Assembly (NCBI GenBank): GCA_016712045.1
Contig: JADJRV010000021.1
Span: forward strand, 37,019 to 101,018
Reading direction: 5' to 3'
Source: Chloracidobacterium sp.
GTDB taxonomy: Bacteria > Acidobacteriota > Blastocatellia > Pyrinomonadales > Pyrinomonadaceae
Length of the DNA stretch: 64,000 nucleotides
Shown: positions 51,268-60,066 of the stretch, one piece after another
Layout: every line of letters begins with the position of its first letter
How positions within the stretch are numbered: position 1 is the first letter of the stretch
The notes under the pieces: generated by a model
What the model saw: only the letters and a program-made list of their open reading frames with translations
Database searches by the model: none
Told to the model about the DNA's origin: nothing
Made by a program: the position numbers and the translations under genes

Positions 51268-51314
51268 TATGCAACCAAACGGTTGCATATGTCAAATGCA
51301 ACCGAACGGTTTCA
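51268..51314. promoter_or_regulatory. Two tandem operators of the ArsR regulator
   Basis: TATGCAACC-AAAC-GGTTGCATA at 51268-51289 is a perfect 9-4-9 palindrome. TGCAACC-GAAC-GGTTTCA at about 51298-51314 is a second, imperfect copy, centres 27 bp apart. Between them on the minus strand is TTGACA, a good -35, so bound dimers would block the promoter. Confidence 0.75.
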
Positions 51315-51346
51315 TGAGTTCACAATAATTAGGTTGAACGAATGCG

Positions 51347-51757
51347 CTAAGTCGTGTTTTTGAGCCGACCGCCGAGGATCGCCATCGGAAGCAGCATCGC
51401 CGTAAAGATAACGTGATACCAAACTGGAACATATGGCCAGGACAGGACCACGATGAGCAAGCCAAAGGCCACGAGCAGAAATCCGAGGATCAGAGGCGCT
51501 CGTTTATTTTCACCGGCGATCAGCGCGGCCAGAGATCCTGCCATCACTGAGACGATCAAACCCTGGACAAGATGTATGAGAAGAAGCGTCGTGTCCACGG
51601 TGAACCCCGAAGCACCATTTTCAACGGCCGCTTGAAACGCGGCTTGATGAACTCCGTACCCGTTCGGAAAAATGGCCGAAAGGATCCTCTCGCTTCCGAC
51701 CCACACGGTCATCCAAGCAAAAAATCCGCCAATAACCCCCAAAACGATTCGTAGCAT
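51347..51757 (-). CDS. Small membrane protein with four predicted helices
   Basis: 136 residues, four hydrophobic stretches (about 4-22, 57-85, 90-108 and 112-128), a short charged loop GENKRAP and C-terminal GGRLKNTT. No family recognised with certainty. AAGGAGAAA lies just before the ATG. It sits between arsR and the SnoaL-like gene on the same strand. Confidence 0.65.
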   Translation of the reverse strand: MLRIVLGVIGGFFAWMTVWVGSERILSAIFPNGYGVHQAAFQAAVENGASGFTVDTTLLLIHLVQGLIVSVMAGSLAALIAGENKRAPLILGFLLVAFGLLIVVLSWPYVPVWYHVIFTAMLLPMAILGGRLKNTT

Positions 51758-51770
51758 AGTTTTTCTCCTT

Positions 51771-52128
51771 TTATTTGTTTAATCCGACATATTCGAGAGC
51801 GTCGTTTTCTTCGGCAAAGGTGCGAAACTCAATTACCTTGCCGTGGAATGTAAGACGTCGGGGGCCTTCGAGCCATCGGTTTGTTTTTTAGGGTGGCGAC
51901 ACGACGACCTTGTCGCGGCGACAGAAGCGTCGGGTTCACAGGCACCGGCCCGGAGCGGCCCTTGACGTGGGCTTTGACGGCTTCGATGCCGTAGTGCTTT
52001 CCCTCCATAGGGCTGCCCTCGAATTCGACACGCACGATCTGCGGGTCAAAGTCTTTGACGAAGCCGTCAACATCGCCATGGTTGAGTCCGGCGTAAGCGG
52101 ACTTTAATGCTTCGATCTCAGGTTCCAT
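51771..52128 (-). pseudogene. SnoaL-like (NTF2-fold) protein with several frameshifts
   Basis: The first 55 residues, MEPEIEALKSAYAGLNHGDVDGFVKDFDPQIVRVEF and GIEAVKAHV, are those of a SnoaL-like protein. Beyond that the conserved pieces DKVVV, WLEG, HGKVIEFRTFAEEN and ALEYVGLNK appear in different frames, needing at least two shifts. The last piece ends at 51771. More damaged than other broken genes of the window, so either several consensus errors or a true pseudogene. The start follows the DinB stop by two bases. Confidence 0.6.
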
Positions 52129-52130
52129 GG

Positions 52131-52604
52131 TTACTCCCAGTCATTCTTTAGCAGCAACTGTTCGATCAGGTAAGCGTGGTGCATCTCGTGGACATACAGA
52201 TGCCGGAACATTATGAACACCGAATAATGATCGAACGCCTCGTGGACGGCGGTTTTTTGCCATTCGTCGGGTGATAGTTTTTTGAGTCTATTGACGAGAG
52301 CGGCGCGTTCGCGGACGTATCTTTCGAGGCTTTCGTCGAGATCGATCTCGAGCATCGCACCGGCCTCGTCTTCAGCGGAATTCTCTATCACCTCAATGAA
52401 CGGTTCCGGCGTGGACAAGATCAGATCGAGCCGCGCACGAAACGCAACGTCAGACTGCGACAGGTGAATAGCATTCTCGTACGCCGACCATTTCTCCGGG
52501 CCCGGACGACGCTTCAGGATCTGCGACGGCACCTCGCGGATCAGTGGAATGATCACGCGGGGCGCCGTCCTGAGTGCGGAAATTAAGGTGGTTGTATCGC
52601 TCAT
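52131..52604 (-). CDS. DinB-family protein
   Basis: 157 residues from the ATG at 52604. Four-helix DinB/YfiT fold: RRPGPEKWSAYENAIHLSQSDVAFRARL, then KLSPDEWQKTAVHEAFDHYSVFIMFRHLYVHEMHHAYLIEQLL, with histidines that may bind a metal. Upstream in-frame codons are inside a palindromic repeat and are rejected as start. A thiol-dependent or stress role is general for the family. Confidence 0.82.
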   Translation of the reverse strand: MSDTTTLISALRTAPRVIIPLIREVPSQILKRRPGPEKWSAYENAIHLSQSDVAFRARLDLILSTPEPFIEVIENSAEDEAGAMLEIDLDESLERYVRERAALVNRLKKLSPDEWQKTAVHEAFDHYSVFIMFRHLYVHEMHHAYLIEQLLLKNDWE

Positions 52605-52613
52605 GGAATTCTT

Positions 52614-52694
52614 GTCTCCGAAGGAGACGCACAATAAAGCGTGGGGTGAAACCCTACGAACTGGTTACAAAAAGACGCGTCCCCAACGGGGACG
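52614..52694. repeat. Left REP hairpins of the transposase element
   Basis: GTCTCC-GAA-GGAGAC (52614-52628), then ACAATA, GTGGGGT-GAA-ACCCTAC (52641-52657, one mismatch) and CGTCCCC-AAC-GGGGACG (52678-52694). The first two form a two-hairpin module that recurs on the other side of the transposase. Ends six bases before the transposase stop codon. Confidence 0.8.
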
Positions 52695-52700
52695 AACAAA

Positions 52701-53144
52701 TCAATCCCAAACATACCGTTCATCGTATTCCACACGATATTTGCGTAACAATCCGCGGAACTCATCCTGGAAATCCTGCTTTGCGTGGTGCTGTTTCTGA
52801 TTCTCGATATATTTAATTACACGCGGCACTTGCGATTCGCCGATCGAAAAAGCGCCGTACCCTTCCTGCCAAAAGAACGCTCGGTCGTGCTGCTTCATCC
52901 ATACCGAACTGTCGCGTTTGATGTCGCCGATAAGATCGCTGATATCGATCGTCTTGCCCATCGAGATAAGAAGGTGACCGTGGTTCGCCGTGCCATTGCC
53001 GATTATAAGTTTTGATTTGTTGTTCTCGACAATACCATGAATGTACGCGTATAAACTTGCCTCGATCTCGGGATGAATAAGGTCGACGCGGTTCTTTGTC
53101 GAAAAAACCACATGAACCAAAATTTTGACCAATGACTGCGGCAT
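52701..53144 (-). CDS. REP-associated tyrosine transposase (IS200/IS605 TnpA-like)
   Basis: 147 residues. Y1-transposase pattern: VHVVFSTKNR at the start, NGTANHGHLLISM (the HUH position, here His-Gly-His instead of His-hydrophobic-His), WQEGYGAFSIGESQ and VIKYIENQKQHHAKQDFQDEF with the probable catalytic Tyr. Single gene without accessory TnpB. REP palindromes flank both sides, which is typical of RAYT elements whose enzyme acts on such hairpins. Whether it is active is unclear because of the HUH substitution. Confidence 0.88.
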   Translation of the reverse strand: MPQSLVKILVHVVFSTKNRVDLIHPEIEASLYAYIHGIVENNKSKLIIGNGTANHGHLLISMGKTIDISDLIGDIKRDSSVWMKQHDRAFFWQEGYGAFSIGESQVPRVIKYIENQKQHHAKQDFQDEFRGLLRKYRVEYDERYVWD

Positions 53145-53151
53145 ACTTGTT

Positions 53152-53381
53152 CGTTACCTTCGGCGACGGATTGTTTCGTTTTGCGTCACCGAAGGTGACA
53201 AACAATATAGAGTAGGGTAAAACCCTACGTCTAGGTTAAAAATTGTCTTTCGTCGCCGAAGGTGACGAACATTGATGCTGATTGTTCGTCCCTTTCAGGG
53301 ACGGGATACCTTTTGCGTGCGTTCGTAGGGTTGCGGCCTGCGGCCTTACCCTACGCTATATTGTCAGTCTCCTTCGGAGAC
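53152..53381. repeat. Right REP hairpin cluster of the transposase element
   Basis: Six palindromes: GTCACC-GAA-GGTGAC (53185-53199), GTAGGGT-AAA-ACCCTAC (53212-53228), CGTCGCC-GAA-GGTGACG (53251-53267), CGTCCCT-TTC-AGGGACG (53287-53303), GTAGGGT...ACCCTAC with a GC-rich inner stem (53325-53354) and GTCTCC-TTC-GGAGAC (53367-53381). An imperfect one is at 53152-53168. The last pair is the inverted counterpart of the left module at 52614. Confidence 0.8.
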
Positions 53382-53391
53382 AAGACAAGGA

Positions 53392-53475
53392 CTTCGTGAC
53401 CAACTTGTTAGGGGTCGTGAGCGATTTTACCCGCTTCGTAAGCCATTTGCACCGCTTCGTGAGGCACTTTCGGGG
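53392..53475 (+). repeat. Four 21-bp direct repeats, type B (left)
   Basis: Units start at 53392, 53413, 53434 and 53455, exactly 21 bp apart, with consensus CTTCGTGAGNNACTTT. Translated in one plus frame they give heptads FVTNLLG, VVSDFTR, FVSHLHR and FVRHFRG. They begin 10 bases after the last REP hairpin. Confidence 0.85.
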
Positions 53476-53583
53476 CGTCTAATGCGACGCACATCGCCTC
53501 GGAAGCGAGTCGCGGAGCAACTGACATAACAAAGTTCGGCGATTTTAATACAACTTTTAGGTAAATTTCAAGCAAAAAGTCAT

Positions 53584-53804
53584 TGCACAAACTTTGTGCA
53601 ACGAGGCAAAAGGTTTGTGCAATGCGAAATCTCGCTTGTGCAACGTGAAAACTAGCTTGTGCAATGCGAAAACTCGCCCGTGCAACACGCGCAAAAGTTT
53701 GTGCAAACAGAATAAATCTCTGTGCAATGAGAGTTCTAGCTTGTGCAATAGGAAATCAAGCGTGTGCAACGGGAACAGAAACCTGTGCAACGCGACAAAG
53801 TCGC
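53584..53804 (+). repeat. Array of ten 21-bp repeats with a TGTGCAA box, type A
   Basis: TGTGCAA starts at 53595, 53616, 53637, 53658, 53679 (CGTGCAA), 53700, 53721, 53742, 53763 and 53784: every interval is exactly 21 bp. The 14 bases between boxes are semi-conserved (YGNGAAAA then CTNGC). An inverted copy TTGCACA is at 53584-53590, making a palindrome with the first box. All frames through the array stay open for long stretches because 21 is seven codons; one plus frame reads LCNxKxS heptads, one minus frame LHKxxFA heptads. No ribosome site was found, so coding is unproven. Confidence 0.9.
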
Positions 53805-53813
53805 TGTTTCGAG

Positions 53814-53876
53814 CTTCGTGAGGCACTTTCAGGGCTTCGTGAGCGACTTACGAAGGTTAGTGAGCGACCTTATTCG
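53814..53876 (+). repeat. Three 21-bp direct repeats, type B (right)
   Basis: Units at 53814, 53835 and 53856. The first, CTTCGTGAGGCACTTTC..., differs at one position from the last left-hand unit at 53455. Heptads in one frame: FVRHFQG, FVSDLRR and LVSDLIR. Confidence 0.85.
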
Positions 53877-53904
53877 AATTGTTGTCACCGAATCTATTAT
53901 CTGG

Positions 53905-54482
53905 TCACGATTGCTCTTCGAACGGCTCGGAAAGCAAGCTGAATTGCCAATCGTTTGCAGTGCCTGTGACCCTAAAGACCACAAACCTAGCCAAGTTTCC
54001 TCGTTCGAAAGGTTCCCTGGCACCAGTTGCCTCACCGGAAGAAATGTCTACGGTCGTCCCGGGCCATATCCATCTGGTCACAAGATCAGTTTTGATAGTG
54101 TCAAGTGGTTCGGGACGACAAAATGCGTTCGCCTTAACTCCGACGACGGTGTTCCATGAATTTGAATGGTCATCCCATCGTTGGACCTCGTACGGGTATT
54201 CAGTTCCGGGCATCATCGCGTCCGAAACATAATCGCATGTATCAAAGCCGACGGGCAGAAGTATCGAAGTTTGAAATACGGGCATTAAAGAGTGCCACGC
54301 CTGGGAATACCAAGAGTATGAATAACGGCTAACAGTATCCACTTGGAAACCATAACCAAATAAGGGCCGGAATTGTAACGGTGTTCAACTTGAAAATAGA
54401 CGAGGCAAGCAACGGCGACTATTCCAATACAGGCAAGATCCTTAATCAACCACCATTTCCTCAACTCAAAACGGGACAACAA
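53905..54482 (-). CDS. Putative membrane-anchored protein, one frameshift
   Basis: Reconstructed from two frames. The N-terminal part LSRFELRKWWLIKDLACIGIVAVACLVYF has one strong membrane helix, and a second hydrophobic stretch is VMVSKWILLAVIHTLGI. A frame change near 54300 leads to PVFQTSILLPVGFDTCDYVSDAMMPGTEYPYEVQRWDD ... RFVVFRVTGTANDWQFSLLSEPFEEQS, an extracytoplasmic-looking domain of about 130 residues. The start is a TTG at 54482 or 54479, next to the mqnE stop. Family unknown; the exact repair point is not certain. Confidence 0.5.
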
Positions 54483-54484
54483 AC

Positions 54485-55585
<1,101 letters not shown>

Positions 55586-55613
55586 AATAATAATAAATAC
55601 ATTCTAACAGATA

Positions 55614-56254
55614 CTATTCGTCTTTCCGCGACGGACAGATGTCGGCGAGGACGCATTCGCCGCATTTGGCCTTTTTGCATTGCAGACGCGGCGGCCGTGC
55701 CAGGTGATCCATTGGCCGAATGGGATCCAGTCTTTTTTGGGGACGAGTTCCATCAGCTCGCGTTCGATCTTGTCGGCAGATTTTTGCTCCGAAAGGCCTA
55801 ACAGGGCCGAGAGGCGGATGTTGTGAGTGTCGACGACGATGCCGGCAGCGATGCCCATCGCGTCGCCGAGGACGACATTTGCCGTCTTGCGGCCTATGCC
55901 GGGTAATGTAAGTAACTCTTCCATCGTCTCAGGAACCTTTCCGCCGAATTCTTCAACAAGCCGCTGAGACACCGCACGGATGCTCTTTGCCTTTTGCCGG
56001 AAAAATCCCGAGGCATAGATGTCCTTTTCTAATTCCTCTTGTTCGACATTCAGATAATCCGCCGGGCCGCGGTATTTGCGAAATAGCTCGGGCGTGATCT
56101 TGTTTACGTTCACGTCCGTATTTTGCGCTGCGAGTATCGAGGCGATCATCAACTCAAACGGAGTTCCGTAATCCAGCTCAACGTGTACATCGGGATATAG
56201 TTTCCTGAGCCGCTTGCTGATCTCGGCGGCGAGGGTGCGTTTGTCCATTGACAC
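55614..56254 (-). CDS. nth: Endonuclease III, one-base frameshift at the Fe-S site
   Basis: 213 residues when repaired. DNA glycosylase/AP lyase for oxidised pyrimidines. Helix-hairpin-helix LPGIGRKTANVVLG carries the catalytic Lys and VVDTHNIRLS the catalytic Asp. The 4Fe-4S loop C-x6-C-x2-C-x5-C is spelled CNAKRPKCGECVLADIC only after one base is added near 55666, ending in PSRKDE at 55614. As written the last three cysteines are lost and the frame runs to 55604. A housekeeping gene, so an error is likely. Confidence 0.92.
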
Positions 56255-56354
56255 CTATTATACAATTAACCGTCGCGAGTTCGGTCACGTTTCCGAATGC
56301 GAAAAATCTAAAGCACATAGATTCTGACCAATGACCGTATTTTTATTTTTTTAG

Positions 56355-56816
56355 ATGTTAGAACTGATAAGGACAAACGCCGATAGCGCCGAATTTCGCG
56401 AGCTTGTCGTAATGCTCGACGCCGAGCTGAAAATGAGGGACGGCGAGGATCATTATTTTTTTGCCCAATTCAACAAGCTCGCCGGTATCTTAGGTGTCGT
56501 TATTGCGTACGAGGGCGAGACGGCTGTTGGCTGCGGTGGGTTCAAACAGATGTCGGCAAATGAGGCTGAGGTCAAGCGTATGTTTGTGCGTGGTGAGTAT
56601 CGCGGTCAGCGCATCGCGGCAAGGGTGCTTAGTGAACTAGAAGCATGGGCGGGCGAATTGGGCTACGGCGCTTGTGTGCTAGAGACGGGTTTCAAACAGC
56701 CCGAGGCAATCGCTCTTTACCAACGTGAGGGCTACGAAATCATCCCAAACTACGGACAATATGCCGACGTAACAAATAGCGTGTGTATGCGAAAGGCATT
56801 AGACACGGCTGCCTGA
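56355..56816 (+). CDS. GNAT-family N-acetyltransferase
   Basis: 153 residues. The acetyl-CoA site is VKRMFVRGEYRGQRIAARVLSELEAWAGELGYG (R/Q-x-x-G-x-G/A pattern), followed by CVLETGFKQPEAIALYQREGYEIIPNYGQY. Substrate unknown. The promoter region contains a T-rich stretch before the ATG and no clear ribosome site. Confidence 0.85.
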   Translation: MLELIRTNADSAEFRELVVMLDAELKMRDGEDHYFFAQFNKLAGILGVVIAYEGETAVGCGGFKQMSANEAEVKRMFVRGEYRGQRIAARVLSELEAWAGELGYGACVLETGFKQPEAIALYQREGYEIIPNYGQYADVTNSVCMRKALDTAA

Positions 56817-56971
56817 TTTTCCATCCCCGAGTGTGGCCGTGCGACAGCGCACATACACACCGTTAAACTGAACATTTCCTTTCAAAATTAGAAGTATAAA
56901 CAAGCGGTAATCTGATCCGGCAAGATCGCGTGCTCTGATCGAGCGCGGTTTTTTACGGATAAGTTCACTTT

Positions 56972-56985
56972 ATGACCGTAATCAT
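56972..56985. promoter_or_regulatory. Candidate Crp/Fnr-family (DNR/NnrR-like) operator
   Basis: ATGA-CCGTAA-TCAT, i.e. TGA-N6-TCA, the spacing of FNR/DNR boxes (TTGAT-N4-ATCAA). It lies about 55 bases before the cupin-norB start, where an activator site would be expected. The regulator encoded at 60023 is the natural candidate. Match is partial. Confidence 0.45.
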
Positions 56986-57039
56986 TTTTTTGCGGACGGC
57001 ACGGCGTTAAGGTTGAGCCGTACGTAAAGGAAATAATAA

Positions 57040-57372
57040 ATGAAACACATTGAATTATTAGGTGAATTAGGGGCTGAGACTGACGGCGAAGGAGCAAAAG
57101 ATAAGACAGTTAACCAGTTGTACGACGGATCGTTTCGCCGGGTCGTCGCGGTGCGTTTGCGAAACGGTGCAGTTTTGTCCCGGCATCACGCGGACGTTCC
57201 GATCACGGTTTATTGCGTGTCCGGGAACGGCAAGTTTAACGCGGGATCAGATCTCGAGGATTCTCAAGATCTGCAAGCGGGGACGCTGATAACACTTGAG
57301 GCGGGAGTCGAGCACGAAGTGATAGCGGACACCGAGCTCCATATTTTAGTCACGAAATTTAAAGACAGCTAA
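57040..57372 (+). CDS. Small cupin-domain protein
   Basis: 110 residues. Cupin strands are visible: LRNGAVLSRHHADVPITVYCVSGNGKFNAG and LQAGTLITLEAGVEHEVIADTELHILVTKF, with His residues HH and EH likely to hold a metal. AAAGGAAA precedes the ATG. It lies 37 bases upstream of norB. Similar cupins occur near NO-related genes; its task is unknown, perhaps NO or metal sensing. Confidence 0.82.
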   Translation: MKHIELLGELGAETDGEGAKDKTVNQLYDGSFRRVVAVRLRNGAVLSRHHADVPITVYCVSGNGKFNAGSDLEDSQDLQAGTLITLEAGVEHEVIADTELHILVTKFKDS

Positions 57373-57409
57373 TGACTGCTAGTCATATCTGTTGCAGGAG
57401 GATGTTGAG

Positions 57410-59641
57410 ATGAAAAGACTTTGGATCATATTGGGTGCGGTATTTATTTTGTCGTTTGCGATATTGGGATGGGTCGGGACCGAGATATTTCGTCAGGCTC
57501 CGCCGATACCAAAAGAGGTCGTCACCTTGGACGGAACCGTTTTGATCGCAGCCGAGCAGGTGTCGGATGGCCAGAATGTCTGGCAGGCGATGGGCGGAAT
57601 GCAGGTAGGTTCGATCTGGGGACACGGCTCATATGTCGCGCCTGACTGGACCGCGGATTATCTGCACCGCGAATCGATATTTATTCTTAACACCTGGTCG
57701 AACGGAGAGTTTGGACGTAACTATGACGCGGCTAGTAGCGAGCAACAAGCAGTTTTGCGGCAGCGGCTGCAGGACATGCTACGCAAGAATACTTACGACG
57801 AAACGACCGGAAAGATCACCGTCGATCCGCTGCGAGCCAGAGCGTTTGAGGATAATCTAAAGCACTACTCGGATGTTTTTACTAACGGCAATAAGGACTA
57901 CGCGATCCAAAAGAATGCGCAATCTGATCCCGCAAAGCTGCGTTCGCTAACATCGTTCTTTTTCTGGACGGCGTGGGCCTCGGCTGCGAACCGTCCGAAC
58001 AATACCATCTCATATACAAGTAATTTCCCGTCCGAGCCGCTCGTCGGTAATGTGCCGACGAGTTCGGCGATCGTCTGGACCGGCGTCAGCGTGATAATGC
58101 TCATCGCGGGCCTCGGTGCGATGGTTTGGTTTTACGCCGGGTGGCGAAAAGAGGCTGAGGATCGCGATACGCCGGATACTGATCCACTCATCGGCGAGAC
58201 GCTGACGGCCTCGCAAAAGGCGACTGTCAAATATTTTATCGTCGTTTCGCTGCTGTTTTTGCTGCAGATAATCATGGGGATCGTCACGGCGCACTATGGC
58301 GTCGAGGGCGGTGGATTTTATGGAATTCCGCTTGCCGATTACCTGCCGTATGTCGTGTCGCGAACGTGGCACACACAGCTCGGTATTTTCTGGATAGCGA
58401 CCGCGTGGCTTGCCGCCGGACTATTCATCTCGCCATACATTTGCGGTAAAGAGCCCAAGTTTCAAAAGCTGGGCGTCGATGTCCTATTTATTGCGTTGCT
58501 GATCGTCGTGCTCGGTTCGATGGGCGGGCAATGGATGAGCGTCATGCATAAACTCGGCAGCGGCGATCTGTGGTTTTGGTTTGGCCATCAGGGTTACGAA
58601 TACGTCGATCTCGGCCGCGTCTGGCAGGCAGCGTTGTTTATCGGATTGCTGTTGTGGCTGTTTCTGATCGGACGTGCGGCGATACCTGCGTTGAAACGCG
58701 AAGGCACGAACAAGTCTTTGATCTGGCTCTTTATGGGGACGACGGCGGGCATCGCTCTGTTTTACGCTCCGGGATTATTTTGGGGCATGCGTTCACATCT
58801 AACAGTTGTCGAATACTGGCGTTGGTGGGTCGTTCACCTCTGGGTCGAGGGATTTTTCGAGGTTTTTGCGACCGTTGTGATCGCGTTTCTATTTGCCCGC
58901 CTAAAGGTCATCAAGGCAGAGCATGCCGCACAGGCTTCGCTGATGTCGGGTGCGATCTACCTGAGCGGCGGCATTATCGGCACGTTGCATCATCTGTATT
59001 TTGCCGGGACGCCGACGATCGCATTAGCATTTGGCTCGGTGTTTAGTGCACTTGAGATCGTGCCGTTGGTTTTTGTCGGATACGAGGCGTTCGAACAGAT
59101 ACGCCATTCAAAAGTGCGGCCTTGGCTTGCTCAATATAAATGGGTCGTATATTTCTTTGTCGCGGTGGCGTTTTGGAATCTCGTCGGTGCGGGCATCTTT
59201 GGATTTATGATCAATCCGCCGATCGCTCTGTATTATATGCAAGGGCTAAATACGACTGCGGTACACGCTCACGGAGCTTTGTACGGCGTGTACGGCACAC
59301 TCGGCCTCGCATTGCTGCTGTTCTGTATGCGAGCGATGCAACCGGAGCGTAAGTGGAACACAAAGCTGCTCGGTTTTGCGTTTTGGGCGATCAATATCGG
59401 GATGATGATGGAGATCTTATTTAGCCTGCTGCCGATCGGTTTGTTGCAAACTTACCAGTCGGTCGCATACGGCTATTGGTCGGCTCGCAGCCCGGAATTC
59501 ATGCAGACAACACTGATGCAAAATCTACGCTGGATGCGTCTGTTTGGCGACACTATCTTTGCTATCGGAGCGGCCGCGTTTGTTTGGTTTGCATTGAAAC
59601 TGATGCTGACAAAAGGGGAAAAGCAAACCGAAATGGTTTAG
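57410..59641 (+). CDS. norB: Quinol-dependent nitric oxide reductase (qNOR)
   Basis: 743 residues, the length of single-subunit qNOR with its N-terminal extension fused to the NorB core. Reduces NO to N2O with quinol. The N-terminal helix and periplasmic part include GQNVWQAMGGMQVGSIWGHGSYVAPDW. About 13 further helices hold haem and FeB ligands in HTQLGIFWIATAWL, WWVVHLWVEGFFEVFATVV, LHHLYFAGTP and AVHAHGALYGVYG. The ATG at 57410 has AGGAGG 8 bases before it; the TTG at 57392 is rejected. Followed at once by a globin gene, forming an NO-removal operon. Confidence 0.95.
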   Translation: MKRLWIILGAVFILSFAILGWVGTEIFRQAPPIPKEVVTLDGTVLIAAEQVSDGQNVWQAMGGMQVGSIWGHGSYVAPDWTADYLHRESIFILNTWSNGEFGRNYDAASSEQQAVLRQRLQDMLRKNTYDETTGKITVDPLRARAFEDNLKHYSDVFTNGNKDYAIQKNAQSDPAKLRSLTSFFFWTAWASAANRPNNTISYTSNFPSEPLVGNVPTSSAIVWTGVSVIMLIAGLGAMVWFYAGWRKEAEDRDTPDTDPLIGETLTASQKATVKYFIVVSLLFLLQIIMGIVTAHYGVEGGGFYGIPLADYLPYVVSRTWHTQLGIFWIATAWLAAGLFISPYICGKEPKFQKLGVDVLFIALLIVVLGSMGGQWMSVMHKLGSGDLWFWFGHQGYEYVDLGRVWQAALFIGLLLWLFLIGRAAIPALKREGTNKSLIWLFMGTTAGIALFYAPGLFWGMRSHLTVVEYWRWWVVHLWVEGFFEVFATVVIAFLFARLKVIKAEHAAQASLMSGAIYLSGGIIGTLHHLYFAGTPTIALAFGSVFSALEIVPLVFVGYEAFEQIRHSKVRPWLAQYKWVVYFFVAVAFWNLVGAGIFGFMINPPIALYYMQGLNTTAVHAHGALYGVYGTLGLALLLFCMRAMQPERKWNTKLLGFAFWAINIGMMMEILFSLLPIGLLQTYQSVAYGYWSARSPEFMQTTLMQNLRWMRLFGDTIFAIGAAAFVWFALKLMLTKGEKQTEMV

Positions 59642-59643
59642 AT

Positions 59644-60066
59644 ATGAAAGATATCGAATCAAGAAACGATATCGATCACCTAATGCGCGTGTTCTACGAA
59701 CGGGCACTCGCAGACGAGGTGATCGGATATATTTTTACCGACGTAGCAAAACTCGATCTTGAACATCACCTGCCGATCATCGGTGATTTTTGGGAGACGC
59801 TGCTGTTTCGTTCGGGTGACTACGCCAGCCACGGCCGCAATCCGTTGGAGGTCCATCGTCAGCTTCACCTAAGATCTGCGTTTGAGCCGAAGCATTTCTC
59901 GCGTTGGCTCGAGTTGTTTGTGCAGTGTGTCGATTTAGAATTCGAAGGCGCCCGAGCAGATTTCATCAAGATGCGGGCACACGCAATCGCGAACCGTTTT
60001 CAGGAGAATCTCGGCTTGACTGTTAGTTGCGAAGAAATCTTTGGAGCGGCTCCAGTGAATCAATAA
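59644..60066 (+). CDS. Group III truncated haemoglobin
   Basis: 140 residues. Starts two bases after the norB stop. HLMRVFYERALADEVIGYIFTDVAKLDLEHHLPIIGDFWETLLF and HGRNPLEVHRQLHL are the group III globin pattern; HRQLHL contains the likely proximal His. Group III globins are poorly characterised but often accompany NO or oxygen-limited metabolism. Overlaps the convergent regulator gene by 44 bases. Confidence 0.85.
   Translation: MKDIESRNDIDHLMRVFYERALADEVIGYIFTDVAKLDLEHHLPIIGDFWETLLFRSGDYASHGRNPLEVHRQLHLRSAFEPKHFSRWLELFVQCVDLEFEGARADFIKMRAHAIANRFQENLGLTVSCEEIFGAAPVNQ

Noticed and set aside
53584..53804. CRISPR array
   Set aside because: Conserved box is only 7-8 bases and the intervening 13-14 bases are themselves semi-conserved; period 21 is too short, and no cas gene lies nearby.
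53594..53821. Gene made of LCNxKxS heptads
   Set aside because: The frame is open only because the repeat is 21 bp; start would be a TTG without ribosome site. Kept as a hypothesis under findings, not as a CDS.
57392..57409. TTG start for norB
   Set aside because: It overlaps the AGGAGG ribosome site that serves the ATG at 57410.
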